A DNA stretch of 64,000 nt, from NCBI RefSeq assembly GCF_016859285.1, contig NC_053407.1, positions 18,266,632 through 18,330,631 on the forward strand. Direction: 5' to 3'. A program made the translations under genes and the position numbers. The DNA comes from Xiphias gladius (taxonomy: Eukaryota > Chordata > Actinopteri > Istiophoriformes > Xiphiidae). Positions 1 through 13,665 of the stretch are shown here, one piece after another; position 1 is the stretch's first letter, and every line of letters begins with the position of its first letter. The notes under the pieces were generated by a model. It searched no databases and was not told the DNA's origin. It saw only the letters and a program-made list of their open reading frames with translations.

Positions 1-3000
1 GTTGGTTTTCATCATGACCGTTTAAACCCAGCAAGCTGAGCCCGTGCCTGGAAACCGCAGTCTGTGCAGGGGAATGTCGATTCATGCGGAGCTGGAGAAG
101 ACCTCGCTGCTGAAGACGAATGCTACTTCATTGTCCTGAGCCAATTATTCCAGTGACAAGTGTAACATCGTCCCCCATCTTTGAACAGAGCTTTGAACAG
201 TATTGAGTGGCTCAAGGTTGCCATCTGATGTGACTTTAAATTGGCTTGAAACCCCGCTATGAAAAGCGGCTGCTGCACATACAGCAGTGTGTGCTGTGAA
301 ATTACCTGTTGCTTAGGAACCAGCGTGACTTGACGCATGAGAGCAGACTTTGCCAAGGTCTTTATACACAAGAATTTTTCGACACTCTTGTGTTGAGTCA
401 AATCTTAATTATTGATATTTCCTTTATAACGTATATGCTAAACACCATTGACTCCAATTACAAACTGACCATCTTACCCTCTTCTCGTGCTGCTGGAGAG
501 TTCTTTATTTTCATTATTTTTCACACACTTTAAAAGACTTTGCACATTTTGAAATGGCCTCTTTGAACTGTAACTCTCAAGACAGGATAAATCTCTTGTT
601 TTGCTCATATGAACATACTTGCGAATGATAATGTCATAATCAGCATGTTTCTATGGTGTTACTCATCCACGCCGTAGCCGATCGTTTTTAGAATTCCCTA
701 TATTTGCACATTTCACAACCGTCCAAAGGGACGTGTGAAAATATCTTTTCCAGGTTACTGGGGATCTGAGGGAAGGAGAGATGTCGGGAGAAGACGGCCA
801 CATGTTCAGAGATTATTGTCGCATGGTGATTAAATCTTCCTGCGCTGAATGAAAGATGTAAGACATCCAAAATCTCAGTAAAGAACAACATGAACAATGT
901 GTGCAACATCTGGAAATTGTCAATAAAAAATTAGAAAAAAACCATGATGTTGTTTTTCAAAAGTAATGTTTTAAAAATGTGTGCATAATCACAAAAAATC
1001 CTTAGTGACGTTGCGATGTTTAGGTTGATCCCCTTTTTACTTGTTGCTTCGTTTTGTATTTGTTAATGGCATTTCATTGGGAAATGCACTAAAATGCCAC
1101 TTTTTCCATAAGTGAATTTGGATATTTTATGGAAAAGAAACAAACAAACCCTGGAAGTAGAAAATGTATTTTGTTCTTATGTTATTTTTGTGAAGAAAGA
1201 CAAATTTAACTGGAAGTTAATGGGAAATGTACAGAGTGACTCTTTAGTACAAATCCTGCCATTTTTGATGGTCAGGCTGCTGTGACAGTGTTGGAAAACT
1301 GTGTAATATGTGTACTGTTAAAGAATTTCTGCAAAAATTGGCCTTTCATATAATGTATTACAGAGTGAAATAGATGTAACTCAATTAAAATGCTGATTAT
1401 ACACCAGAGAGGGTCTTGAGTGGCATAGGAGGGTAATCCTCAATAATTTATACATAATATGTAATTTATACACTGTAATGAAAGGGGATACTGCAAGTGA
1501 ATATAACCTTTTACAGCTAAGAGTATAAGGTCCAACATCACATCTGTATAATATGACCGGCAACATTTTTCTAGTATGATTATTGTCCAAAAATGAGCTA
1601 GAGCATAATGCAGACAGATTGCTGTACTGTGAGGGAAAGTGTGGGGGCGAGTTTACATTCTGTGGCTTTTAAAAGCAGCCTATCAATGTCTTATTGCACA
1701 CAGCCAAGAGAAATCTGCCCTTGATTAGTGAATAATAGTAAAGTGGTGTAAAGCCACGGACACCGTCCCACCCTCTCTCCCTGATTTGCACTCCCACTGT
1801 GAGGAAAAGCGCCGGTCAAATAAAGACGGCAGACACAGTTGCCATCAGTGGGGGCTGCATCAGAGGAACAGCAGCACTTCAAATGGAATGTGAGGTTTTC
1901 AAGGCATACAGTCATAAATTTTTCATCTGCAGCCGCCTTTGAGGCAGGAGAGGGGGGCAGGCCAGCCGGGCTCCAGTTGAAGGCTTCTAACAACAAACCA
2001 GGGCTTTCAGAGACAAAAGGTAGACGGGGGAAGGGCACTTGAAATGAGAAACAACAAAAATCCTTTGTTTACAAGAGATGAGCAAAGAGCTGTAAACAAA
2101 GTCAACGTTCAGCCGCCGTAGCCAAGAAAATCTGCCAGCAGGAGTGGCAAATATCTCGACAGCAATCAAAAAGATAATAGCAGCGCAAGAATCGGGAATA
2201 CTGTGTGCCTCAGAATAATGGCTGCCACAACGACCAACCCGAAGAGATTCATACATTTCAAGATGATTTGTTCTACAGTCACCATTTTTCTAGTGTCTAT
2301 AGTATGAACGCTGAAAGAAAGGGAGAAAGATTAAAGACCAAGCTTTGTCTATAAGGAATTGCGCTAATGTTTTTAGGAACAAAAAATCCTACAAACACTA
2401 GTCGTTGTCGCACAGACTTTCACACAGTAGTTCATTGATTTTCATCGAATAATTTTGTCGAAAATGACAGCCTTATAATGGCACATTTCATGCGCATGTA
2501 AACAGGTTCTTAAAACCTATAATAAGTTGAACACCCCTTATTGACAATTATAAACCAATATGAAACCAAGGGCTACGCATGACCTACAGGCTTATGCATA
2601 TGTTTAGCGCAGTCCTTTTTTAGTAGCTGGTAACGAATTAGTATGCTGTAAATATTGAACGGGCACTTTCAAGACGCTGCTGTTCATCTGCTGACATCCC
2701 ATCTCTTCCACAGTTTAGAAATAAAAATATAATCCATATCTTTTTACAACTAAACTTCAACAGGAAAAAAAAAAAAAAAAACCTGGGCCTTTGTGTCATA
2801 CGTTACAGGCGTCTCTTTATCTGTGAGGTGAATCAGAAATATGAGCCAGCGCTGTGGTGAAAGCATTCTGGCCGTAAAACGCTGTCCCTCATCCCATGAG
2901 CAGACGGTGGAGCTCTGCAGAATGGCTGCAAATTTGATGACTAATTTTCCCGGCACCGCTGACTCCTCTGGGTGCAGAGTCTGTCTGGATGCTAATGCAG

Positions 3001-4681
3001 CCTGACATCTCCATCCTTGTTTAAACAACCCACGTTATCCTGAATGGGCTACTGCAACGGCAAATTAATGGCAACTTTAATACGGAGATCCATCCGAACA
3101 CTACTGCTCTACTTTCTCAGTACACTCAGATCCCAGCCTGGTCTGATTTGATCCTGAAAATATTGTGTAGGCAGTTTGTGGAGTCAGATGGCAGCACTGT
3201 GCTCTTTTGAACACAAAATACAAGATTCATTTTAGATGCTTGATTTAATGAAAAAAGTTTTTATGTGTGCAGCTTTTGGATACATAATTTAACATGTCAA
3301 ATACAATTAAGTCTAGTTAGATGCTTCATACAAAATTTATCCTCATACATTTCACATACATACATTCATCCTCTCAACTGAAAGCAGTGACACAAGCCCG
3401 GTGGAAATTCTGAGAAACTGCATCAGTGATATACCTGCTTTCAGAGGACTGGTGTTAACACCCTGTAAATCATACACAGCTCTAGTGTCCAGTTTGTCCC
3501 TATCATCCCTGGATAATCTTGCCACTTTGGATTTGAAGAGAAGTGGGAAAAGTTTTATCGTCACCGTGACAGTTACCTGTCACTCTCACCACATCTGTCT
3601 GGAGACTGAGCATTTTATGGGATTAAAACAGATTGAATCAGGAAAGATGTCTTTTGACCAGGGCAGATGACTCGTGTGTATGGGGACAGAATAGCGGTCA
3701 GTTTAGCTTCATTCCAGCATATTTATTATGTTTGATGGAGTTTAATCAATACAATAATAATATATAAGGAAGGCGTGAGGTTCCTCGGTTCCTCCTCTCA
3801 ATATTTGGCCTACGTAACAAAAGCACTCATGGACATTTTTGGCCAGAATCCCTTAATCCCATTCAGCAAACTAATTCAAATGATTGTGAGTGTGGTTAGT
3901 GGTGGAAGGAATACATATTTTTGCCTGCAGTGGTGAATCCAGATCCGGCAGTGGCACCTAGATGAAGCTATGCATTTCTGCACGAGATTAAGGGCAGGCT
4001 GGTGTCACAAGGGCAGTCAGGCATCGAGCTGTATAACTGGAAGCAGGTGGCACGTTTCTTACGTTCTCGCTAAGAGGGATTAGGCCTCCGAAGGGAGAGG
4101 GAGCATATTTGATTAGCCAGGCATTTTGAGCTGCAGTCCTGATTTGTCTGGAAGTGTGTTTTATAACATCTTGCGAAAGACAACAGTGTAATTTCAGTGG
4201 AGGAGACCGCTTGGCTCGGTTTCCTCTGGAAAGTAAAAAAGCTGGCCAGACTCTGTTGTATGTATGTGTATATATATATATAAAAAAAATCAATACTGGA
4301 GAATTCTTTTTTCTTTTTTAGATTTGATTCATTCATTAAATAATTTTGATAATGAGGAGAGTAAGTGGCATTATTGGTTTTTACATATACTTTGGTTGGG
4401 GGATGCAGTTTTTATCACGATACTTTGAATAGCTTTCAAATCCAAGAGTTGTGTTTCTAAAAGCTTAATCTGTGTTCGTAACATTAAAATGAAGTGTCTG
4501 TGCTGATATGTGCAAAAGACAACATTTCAGAAAACACCATGACAAAATGAATCTCAGTGGTGTAATTTACATTTTGGGGAGAGAGTTCCTCAGAAAAACC
4601 AAATGGCGTCATTAGAACAAAACAAATCCCGTGCATGTTATTTCCTCAATATATCAAATATGTTTGCATCTCTGCATTTAC

Positions 4682-4811
4682 AGGCAGAGTGGAGTGGATG
4701 AGTCCTGTGGGCGGAGGAGTCAGGAGGTTACCCACAAGCCCACACACAGGCCCCCTCCCGGGAGGAGAGGCTCTCCACTGAGCTCCAGGAGCTGCAGACC
4801 TACAGGGAGGG
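4682..4811 (+). other. Possible coding exon, unassigned
   Basis: A pyrimidine-rich tract ending in tttacag is followed by about 130 GC-rich bases and a good donor (GAGG|gtgagc). One frame gives a charged, coiled-coil-like stretch (REERLSTELQELQTYRE) but has a TGA near its start unless the acceptor lies further in. Another frame is open but unlike anything I recognise. Orientation and position would suit an upstream ccdc33 exon, yet I could not align it to the CCDC33 protein I remember or link it in phase to 13,666. It may be a chance splice-like pattern. Confidence 0.2.
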
Positions 4812-7800
4812 TGAGCAGCCAACGAGCACAGCAACACCAAATAGGATGAAGTTACTGGGTAATGTTGTGTGGGCTCGGCTTCAGATTGTACATTACAGTA
4901 CAAAGAGCTAAGAGCACGGTGCAAGGACTAACAGAAAATGAGGTCAAGTTTTCCAATTTGTTGTGCCTCATTTCATTAGGAACGTGATGGGAAGATTTTT
5001 GGCAAATCCCTTTTCAATTTGAATTATTAGTGTGTGACACGCTAAAAGCCCTAAATAGTTTCGGGCCGTCCTGCTGTATCTGATGCTCAAGAACAGATTG
5101 GTTTTTTAATCCTGTAATTGAGTGTGGAATAGAAGAAACAGGAAGGCGAGATCTGTCAGTGTTTATGGTTAAAGATGTATTAAACTGTTCTAGATGCAGA
5201 GCTCTGGTGTGTAGTGTTGTTAGCATCCCTGCATGTTGTTAATGCCGTAGTTTGAAAAGAGTTATCAGCACAGGACAAATACTGTGGAAAAAGAGGAGAT
5301 AGGACGGAATCTATAAATGATATGAGCTGTGTTTTTCATCTTGAATCAAAGTGAAATACATATTTCTGTCAAGGTTTAATGATGCAAATTAGTCTTCAGA
5401 CTATTCACAAAGCATTCAGGAAATCTCGGGGATGCTTCATAAAATCCCATCACTGCATCCACCGATACAGCTAACCTTTCAAGTACTGACTGAACCCCAA
5501 CATGAAGAGAAGAAAAACGTGTTGATCCGCATGTGTCTCTGAAGTCTCCCTGCCACTGAGGATGAACATTCGTTTCAGGAAGAACTGCAAAATGTATATG
5601 TGTGTAAAATCACTTTGCCTTGATCTGCCCGGCGGGCCAGAGAAAGACTTCAGTGTTGATGATAATTGTCGACCGTGGGTCCGCACACTCATGGAGCATG
5701 TTGTCTGCCTGTTAAGTGACAGAATAATTACATACAAGCCCAAATAGCGCTCTCAACGAGTGTGGGGACTGATGGCAGTGGATGTGGAGGGAATACTGAT
5801 GGTCCAACAGAGGCAATGTAATGTTTCTGAAGCCTCCTCCCTTTGTTCGAGTCTCTGCTTTATTTGCCTACGGCTGCCTCCTCCCCTTTGCGGCGAAGCG
5901 AGCTCATTGGTGGGCAGCCATGTCACGGGTTGACGATCAGGTCCGCAGCATGAAGGATTGTAACTGTTGCTAAGGTATTTTAACTGGTTAGTTGACCGTT
6001 ATACAACTTCATTTGCTATCCATCTTCACCTGCTGAATGCTGGGAGATGGCATGGAATGTGTTGAAAGTGTGAAATCTCAGGATTACCCAGTTTCTCATC
6101 AGTGAGCCAGACAGTCTACACTATCGCTCGCTGTCTGGGTTGTGGATGGCTTCGGGCAACATTTGTTATTGAGATTTGACCCACATCGTGTTGGATTTCT
6201 CCACATTGAACATCTTTTAAATCCTCTGCCAAGAGAAATTTGGCAAAGACTCAAGCTGTCTACGGATAGGCCTCTTATAAATGGAGTTGGAAAAAAGCTC
6301 AGGTTCACCCTCGGTTCAGAGCTCATGCAGAGGGAAAGCTATTTCAGTGGTGCAGACTGAGCATCATTGAAGGCAAGAGCCAGAGGAGCTTTCTTTAAAC
6401 CCAGTTATCTCTGCATTTGTTCACTTAGATACTGTATGTGTTCAGTTATGTAGTTTTAGCCTCTGAATTGCTGTATTTCTGGGAAATAATGGGAATTTTT
6501 CTCTTTCTCTTTTTTTCCCATTTTCTCTTTAATTTCTAAATGTATGTAGTATTAAAAAGACAAACCAGTGAAGTGATCTCTAATTTATTATAGGTTCCAC
6601 GGCAGATTAATTTGCTTTGTATCCATATTCACTACATATTGTTTTTTTTATTTAACCTAATTAACCAAGAAAACCTAACTGAGATCAGAAATCTCTTTTT
6701 CAAGAGTCCCATTATAGGCAGCAAGAACAATCAGTTACGTACACACAACATACAAGTAACACAAAATATTCCAAAAGTCAGAATGAACGAGAAAAAACAT
6801 AAATAAAATGTTGAATACATCTGTCTGCAGTGCGGGTACTTAAAGTGGCTGAGAGTCAGAGCTTCACTACCTTCCCGCCTTGACACCCCTGCAGCCTTTC
6901 CATTGCTACCATTTGGAGCTGACCCAGTTGAGCTCACCTACTGTATCCACACAAAGACAAACTCCAGTCTTGTTCTGGGTAGCAAACTGGTGCAGAGAAA
7001 TATGTCCAGCACATGTTACTGCACTCTACTGAAGGGGACAATGTCTCTGCGTACCTGGCACCAGCTCTCTGCACCTCCACCTGTCAGCTGATTGGCCTGA
7101 CAGACTATTGCGCTCCGTCCATGTTACTTCCTCTCCTTCGGTTAAACCAAAATGAGCTCAGTCAAACGCCGTCAGCACTTGTCTCCCACTACGTCTCTGC
7201 TCTACCACCCTCCTCTCGATACTGTAGTTTAACTTTAGGTTCACCTCAGACCACACACCATCATTACGCCTGACTATAGCGGGGAGATGAGAGCCACTGG
7301 CCCTGTCTCTGATTCTGGGAAACTCATCATCCCGGCTGTGCGGAGCAGCATGAGGCTGAGCTGCCTGGGACTGTTGGTATTGAGCAGGGAGGAGCGCCCC
7401 GGGCACAATCCATCAAAAAGGAGCTGTTTGCACTGTGGGAATAGCCATGAATAATCCATGCTTTCTTTACCCTTTCCTGTGTAACTATGCATATCCCCTC
7501 ACATTCTCTTTTGCCTTTTCTTCAAATATCCAACCGCAGTATTTGTATTAAACATTTTTTTAAATTAATATTGATGTTAAAATATCTGGGCCTTATCTAC
7601 AAATTTATAACTGGGACATTTAATGTATTGTGTACAGTAAACTTAAAAGTATATCCCTGAAACGAACAGAGATGATCTGTTGCCTAGATATATTTATTGA
7701 TAGTTGGTAATACCTTTTGCAATGAAAGCTGTTGGGATATACTGTATGGCATGTCCCAAAATTACTGAGATCACCACCAGTATGATACTAAAATCAATCC

Positions 7801-9699
7801 CCCCATTTTTAATGTATACCACAAGAACTGCTACTATTAAAAGGAAAGTAAGTCAAGGTGAACAGTCACGCAGGGTAGAGGACAACAATCGTATGTGTTA
7901 TGGGTTGAATGCCCCTGAGGTTAACCTTGCACTGTTTCCTGTGGGCAGGACTCATTTTACCACTTCTGTTCAAACACTACAGAGACTATTTTTTGAACAT
8001 ACAGACAATGCAGACTGTACTTCATTATTATGTAGATGAACAGCATTGAAAAAAGCAACGGAGAGCATCCTATAGCCACTTCACTTGCTTCATCACTCCC
8101 CACAGACTTGGCCCGTTCTCCTCTATATTCTGCTTCAAGCAGTAGTTGTGAATATCTCAGTGAAGCTCATTATATGTCACAGGATCAAGATCTGTGGACA
8201 ATAATACCAGCACTTCTCTGTTCTTCACCCGTTCTTGGGACTGAACCGCAGGGTCAGTTATAGAAGGGCGTTCAAGCACTAATGGACCGGTTTTAGGTTA
8301 AATCAGCTGGTTGAAAATGGTGCGTAAAGAACGGATTTTATGGATGAATCGGGCTTCGGGGGCTTTCTAGTTCACAGGTTTTTTTTATGATGGTCATAAA
8401 CATTGATTTGTGCTGCGTTGTTAATGGAAGACCCTCTTGAGATCTCTGAGCAATAATCACTGTTTCTGAAATCTATTGGTTGTTGTTTTTTTTTAATTCT
8501 CAAAAGACTGATGCTATAGCCCTACTAACCATCAACACTATTTCTTACCAGGTGAAAAATGCAGTGAATGCTGCTGTGAAGATATTTCATTCTACGTTCT
8601 CTGGATTATAGTTTAATAGACTACTGCCCCACTGTGGCAGTAATAATGCTGTGGCCAAGTGCCACATTGTACCTTTTCTCCTTCCTTTTAAAACTCTGTT
8701 CCAGCTGAGGTCTCTTGTGATCAGGAAAGTCCATATCCTTCCTCAGTAGCCCCAACTCTCCTACCCTTGTTTTGAGGTGAGCTTGCTTTTCTCCATCCAG
8801 CATGAGTTAGTTTATATATTTATTATCATCCCCATATTTTCCTCTGGTTGGTTGATAAATGGATTAAATCCTCTGGCAGTGTTAAATATCCAGTGGGACG
8901 TGAAGGAAGGTTTACAGGCTCTGGATTCAAGCAATTATAATATCAACAAATCATTTTGCTTTAATTGGATCTTGGAATATCTGATAAAATCCCCAATCTC
9001 AGTTTTCCATCTTCACAGCTCTGTGCCAGCCAGATGAAAAGATTGTAGCTTAATCAAGCAAAGTGAGAATTTGATATTAAATGAATCTTTCATTTGATCT
9101 TCTGCCCACCAGGTGGTATTGCATAGAATGAGTTTAAACGTCTGCATGTGATACTGCATAACTTAAACTGACCAGCAGAGATGTGCCATGTTTGCAGATT
9201 AGACAGTCTGAGGGATTTGTGGTGTGCATGCTCTCTCCCTCCCTCCCTCTCTTTCCTCTGCTGCTGAATAAATAAGTCTTGCTTTAAGGTGCTCCTCCTG
9301 TAGCCAACATTGTCCCTAACTAGCACTCAAACAGGTCAGTCAGAAAAAATATCCCTCTCCTTTTATTCTGCCTCCATGAGCAGTATAATCAATATGCTCT
9401 GGCTGTATTGTGCATCTGGTGGGCGAGGCCGGGTGCTTCTTGCAGGGAGGGCAAATGCACACCAGCATGGGCACATCCTGTCACACACTAATGCACCTCA
9501 GGGCTCCGGCATCAATGAAGACAGACAATGGACAAGTGTCCTGTGCATTGCAAGCTAAAAACACTGCTTACAGCTGCAATGTGTGGCTCAAATGCGGGTG
9601 TGTTTATGTGGTGAAAGGAACCGTGATTACAGATTAGACCTCTGATGAAGTGACATTTTGTCCACCATCTTTAACCCTCGGTCATTTTTCCATCATCTT

Positions 9700-10165
9700 T
9701 TTGAAGGAATAGATTAACATTTCGGGTAAAAGTGCTTTCTTGCCGACAGTTAGATGAAAAGAGTGATGCTGCCATCATGTCTGTGTGCTAAATATGAAGC
9801 TACAGCTAGCAGCTGGCTAGCTCTGCTTAGCATAAAGACTGGAAACAGGGGGAAACAGTTAGTTGAGGGACTTTTCTCGGCCGGGAGCAGTGGCTCATTC
9901 CTTACCCAGCCAAGAAGAAGTCTGACACGTAACACCACGTAAAACCACAACACGTTTTTTTGCACAGATCAAACAAACGAAATATAACCTGTTAATTAGT
10001 GAGCTTCAAGCAGAGCCAGGCTGTTTCCCTCTGATTTCAGTCTGTACGCTGAACCAAACTAACTTGCTGCATCATATTAATTGTACAGATATGAGAGTGA
10101 CATCGATCTTCCCGATTCTCCTCTAGGCAAGAAAGCAAACAAGTGTATTTCCTTAAACATCATAC
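9700..10165. repeat. TIR-bounded interspersed repeat (percomorph-type)
   Basis: The left end (about 9,705-9,742, containing gctttcttgcc) reappears inverted at the right end (10,125-10,165, starting ggcaagaaagc), giving imperfect terminal inverted repeats about 40 bp long. The interior contains the stretch around 9,795-9,850 (gaagctacagctagcagc, then cataaagactggaaacaggg) that I recognise as a very common middle-repetitive sequence of percomorph genomes. No coding capacity is visible, so a non-autonomous DNA transposon is the simplest reading. Confidence 0.65.
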
Positions 10166-13100
10166 TATTTCTTTAATGGCAATACTGTTCTTCCCCACAG
10201 AGTCATCTCAAAAGGAGGAGATTTATTTCAATTGATTTGTTTTAGAATGTTCTGTACTAGATGTTTGTTATTGTTTTACGTTAATAAATCTATTTTTTCC
10301 TCACTCTTCTGATGTCTGATAATAATAATTGATGAAATGTGAGTATAGAGCCTCTGGCCTCACAATATCATTTGAGATTCTGGCCTGTCTGGGCACCATT
10401 GGAGCTTTTCTGTCTCTGTCTCTCCTGCACCTACCAGTCTTCTAATAATAGTAAAGCTGTTGCCAAGGTGCAAATGGTGCGACATTGCATCGAGGGACCT
10501 CAATGTTTTATTTATTTTTTCGCACAAATGGATTTCCAAGCTGAATGTCAGAACCTTAATCTGTTGCAGGGATTGCAGTCGACACCCACATCATGTTTTC
10601 ATTTATGCCTTTTGTGAATGGGGGTGGCCATTTCAAATTCTTATTATTCTGGAAATCGGGGAGCAATTCTCTACGTTTCCACGGACGCCATGTTTCCATC
10701 ACTCAATTTAATGTAAATGGTGTATTTGGGCTAGTGACAACTGAACATTTCCTCTGTTATATTTTGTTTTATTAAAAAAATTTTGTCATAGTAGAACGGT
10801 TAATAATGAATTATTGTTGTTAATAATAAAGTAATGTTGGAATAAAAATGTTCTAATATTTCATTTTGATTTGAAAGGATGTTGAGATGCTTTCCACTCC
10901 GCAAGCAGCAGGACTGGCTGTGACCATAAAATATTTTCCACCCTTCTGCTTCCACTCTCAACCCCTCACTGCACAGGGCTGACTTCAGGTATTCTTGTCG
11001 TGCTTTTCTTCCCATTTTAATTGGGTTTCCCCCTGAAAAACTTCCAGAAAGACGGCGGGATGATGTATCCAAAAGCCTCCAGATCAAATCAAAAGCCCTG
11101 TGTTTCTCTTGATGGCTGTAACTGAGCGAGGGTGGGCAGGGCATGGCTGACATCCCAGAGTCATGGCGGGGAGAGCTCTGTTTGTCGCTCCCTATCACCG
11201 TCTGTCACGCCGCAGCGCGCCGTGGCCACACATTCTCCTCTCATGGATCTTTCCATACTGACCATCAGGGCACAGCCCTCCCTCACCTACTCAACATCTC
11301 AAAGGGGAAACATGGCATCCTTCTCTCCTCACATAGTGCTAAAAAGGCCCCAATCCCCCCAAGGGACCTCTTCTCTTCCTCTGCCGATTGATCTGCTGAA
11401 CCCTTGCCTTCATTCATCTACCCGTCTATCCGTCTTCCTGTCTTTACACCTTGCCATTTGTCTCCAGTCTTTACTGTACACGTCTGTACGCTCACTGAAG
11501 AAATCTCAATAGCTTTTGTTAGTAATCAATAAGTATCTCTGTTTAGAGTATAAATAATGAATATTAGAGGTTTTAATGTGGAACCAAAAAGCTGGACATC
11601 CTTCAACCGGTGTGGATTCACATCACACATTGAGTGAAATCCCTCCCACTGATTTAAACCTCTCACTTTGTAATGTATGCCGCCTGTTTGGATTTTGCTT
11701 TCCTATGCAGTTCTCTCTTCCAACTCTTCTGTAGATTGCCTTTTCCTCTGCATCCAACCCCCACGCGAGCTGTATTGATCGTTGGAGTGCACTAATTATC
11801 CTTCTTAGCCTTGGATCTCTCTGTGAACTGCAGTCAGCAGTTTGATCGACATGTCTGGATGTTTACAAAAAGGGGGAGGGAACAGTTTTGATTAAAAAAT
11901 TAAGAGTATGTTGGGTGTTGACTTCTGATCTTTTTAAAACAAGCGTGACGCCCTCTTAAATGACCAGTCTGTCTATCTGCAGCCACTTCCTGTGCCATAG
12001 AGTGAGCTCTTGACTTGGCTGATCAGCTCCTATGTGTGGGTGTGTATGTATGAGGGGCAGTATTTACATATGCATCCATGCATATGTGATTATTCTGAAT
12101 GTATGTGTGTGTTTGCGTGTGAGTGTGTATGTGTGCATGCGCACGTGCATGTGGGCAAAATTACAGGTCGGTACATCCTGCTCTGCCGCCATCTGTGCTC
12201 AGGCAGGCAACAGGCCACTTTATACACTCTCAGCCTCTCCATACAGCCACATAGCTCTATTTTTGTTTTTTGGTTTTTTTTTTGCTTGTTTTAAATATGA
12301 AAATATATTCAGTTCTAATTAACAAATATGCTCTACCATAGACCCTAGACTCTAAAAATGATTGTGAAAGCCAGTCTCAGTGATTGCTTAGTTACTTAAC
12401 AGTTGCACGTGGCCTATGCTCGCTGCCTGAGCTACTGTATGCACAACCTTTTTTTTCTTCAAGTAGGTGCAGAGACAAAACCAAAAAATACATTAGGTGT
12501 GCAGCACCAAGCTATTTTAGCCATATCACGTCTCCTTTATGTGAAGTGATATTTGTACATCAACATTTAAAATTTCTCTTGAATTGAACTTTAAATTTTG
12601 ATTTTGATAGCAGTTGTTCAACATTAACATTAAAAGTGTTAATATTATCATTAAATCACAGTACATGTTGATGCAACAGTGGGAAAAGTGTCCCACCGAC
12701 ACATAGAGGAACACCTGATCTTAGATTGAATTATACATGTATTGGCACTAAATTACAATTCCAGATGCATCCTCACACTGAATTTATTTCCATGATTAGA
12801 ATTTCAGTTTCATCTGTAATTGCCAGGCATAATGGAGGTAGATTGGGAATCAATGAGGAGCTCTGGAACCAGTGTCAATGGTGACCTTTGTGTGCGCTCA
12901 GAGGAGCCTCAGCCAATGACATTTTAAGCTCAAAGGTCCCCATGGATAAGCACTCATAAGGCGGTGTGTAAATGACACTCTTGGCAATTTCTGTGTGTTT
13001 CTAAACAGTGCTCATTCTGGCAGAACACACAGATGCACCGAAGAAGCCTGAAGTGTGTGTTCAACATGAGCTGCAACCATACATGGTAGCACAGAGCCAG

Positions 13101-13279
13101 AAAACAATACAAAAGGTTTGGAGGTAGTTTACAGAAAGGTGCAGACATTGCAGAAATAAATAATTCAGTTGTAAAGCATGCAGACCAGTGTTATAAACCC
13201 TAATGAGCTGAAACATCTGTCTGCCTGGGGCAGACTGTGACCCGTCTCCAGCCCAGTCCATTGGAGTCCCTTTTGCCAA

Positions 13280-13294
13280 CCCCCCCCCCCCCCC
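13280..13294 (+). repeat. Poly-C tract (15 C)
   Basis: Uninterrupted run of about 15 C. Similar tracts occur at 20,713-20,731, 29,619-29,640 and 57,022-57,034. Such runs are length-polymorphic and prone to sequencing error. Confidence 0.9.
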
Positions 13295-13665
13295 GTTTGG
13301 CACTGCCTCCTCTCCTCACCTGCGGGCGCCCTCCCTCTTTGCACACCCCAGCGTCAGTGCCATCTGCCAGCTCCCCTCAGGGCACCAGCCAGGTGCTGGG
13401 CACGCTCTCACCCCAGCTATGCCACAACAGCACTGCCTGCTGGGATCAGCCTCGCTGTGCCAACTGTTGATCGTCATGTCCCCTCAATCCCGCCCAGAAA
13501 CTCTCTTATTAACCCAGGGACAAGCTGTGCTTAATATAGATTCACAGTAGACAAAAGACGGATTCAGCGTATATGTTTTAATTATTGATGAATGCAGATA
13601 ATTTCCTGAACCCACATTGAGTCTTTGTTGTGTGTTGCTGTGCTCCTCCCCTGCGTTTGCTGCAG

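Larger units (their letters stand above)
1..13665. other. Gene-poor stretch 5' of the first recognised ccdc33 exon
   Basis: I see no convincing protein-coding exon here on either strand; open frames are short and lack recognisable motifs. It probably holds long introns and/or upstream sequence of ccdc33, because the first recognised exon at 13,666 starts in the middle of the protein. The stretch contains one TIR-bounded repeat (about 9,700-10,165) and a possible exon at 4,682-4,811, listed separately, plus an A run near 2,764 and GT-rich DNA at 12,090-12,150. Missing 5' exons, and any regulatory elements, could not be told from background by eye. Confidence 0.5.

Noticed and set aside
4682-4811. 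Assignment of this possible exon to ccdc33
   Set aside because: I could not align it convincingly to CCDC33 or link it in phase, so it is kept only as an unassigned, low-confidence feature.
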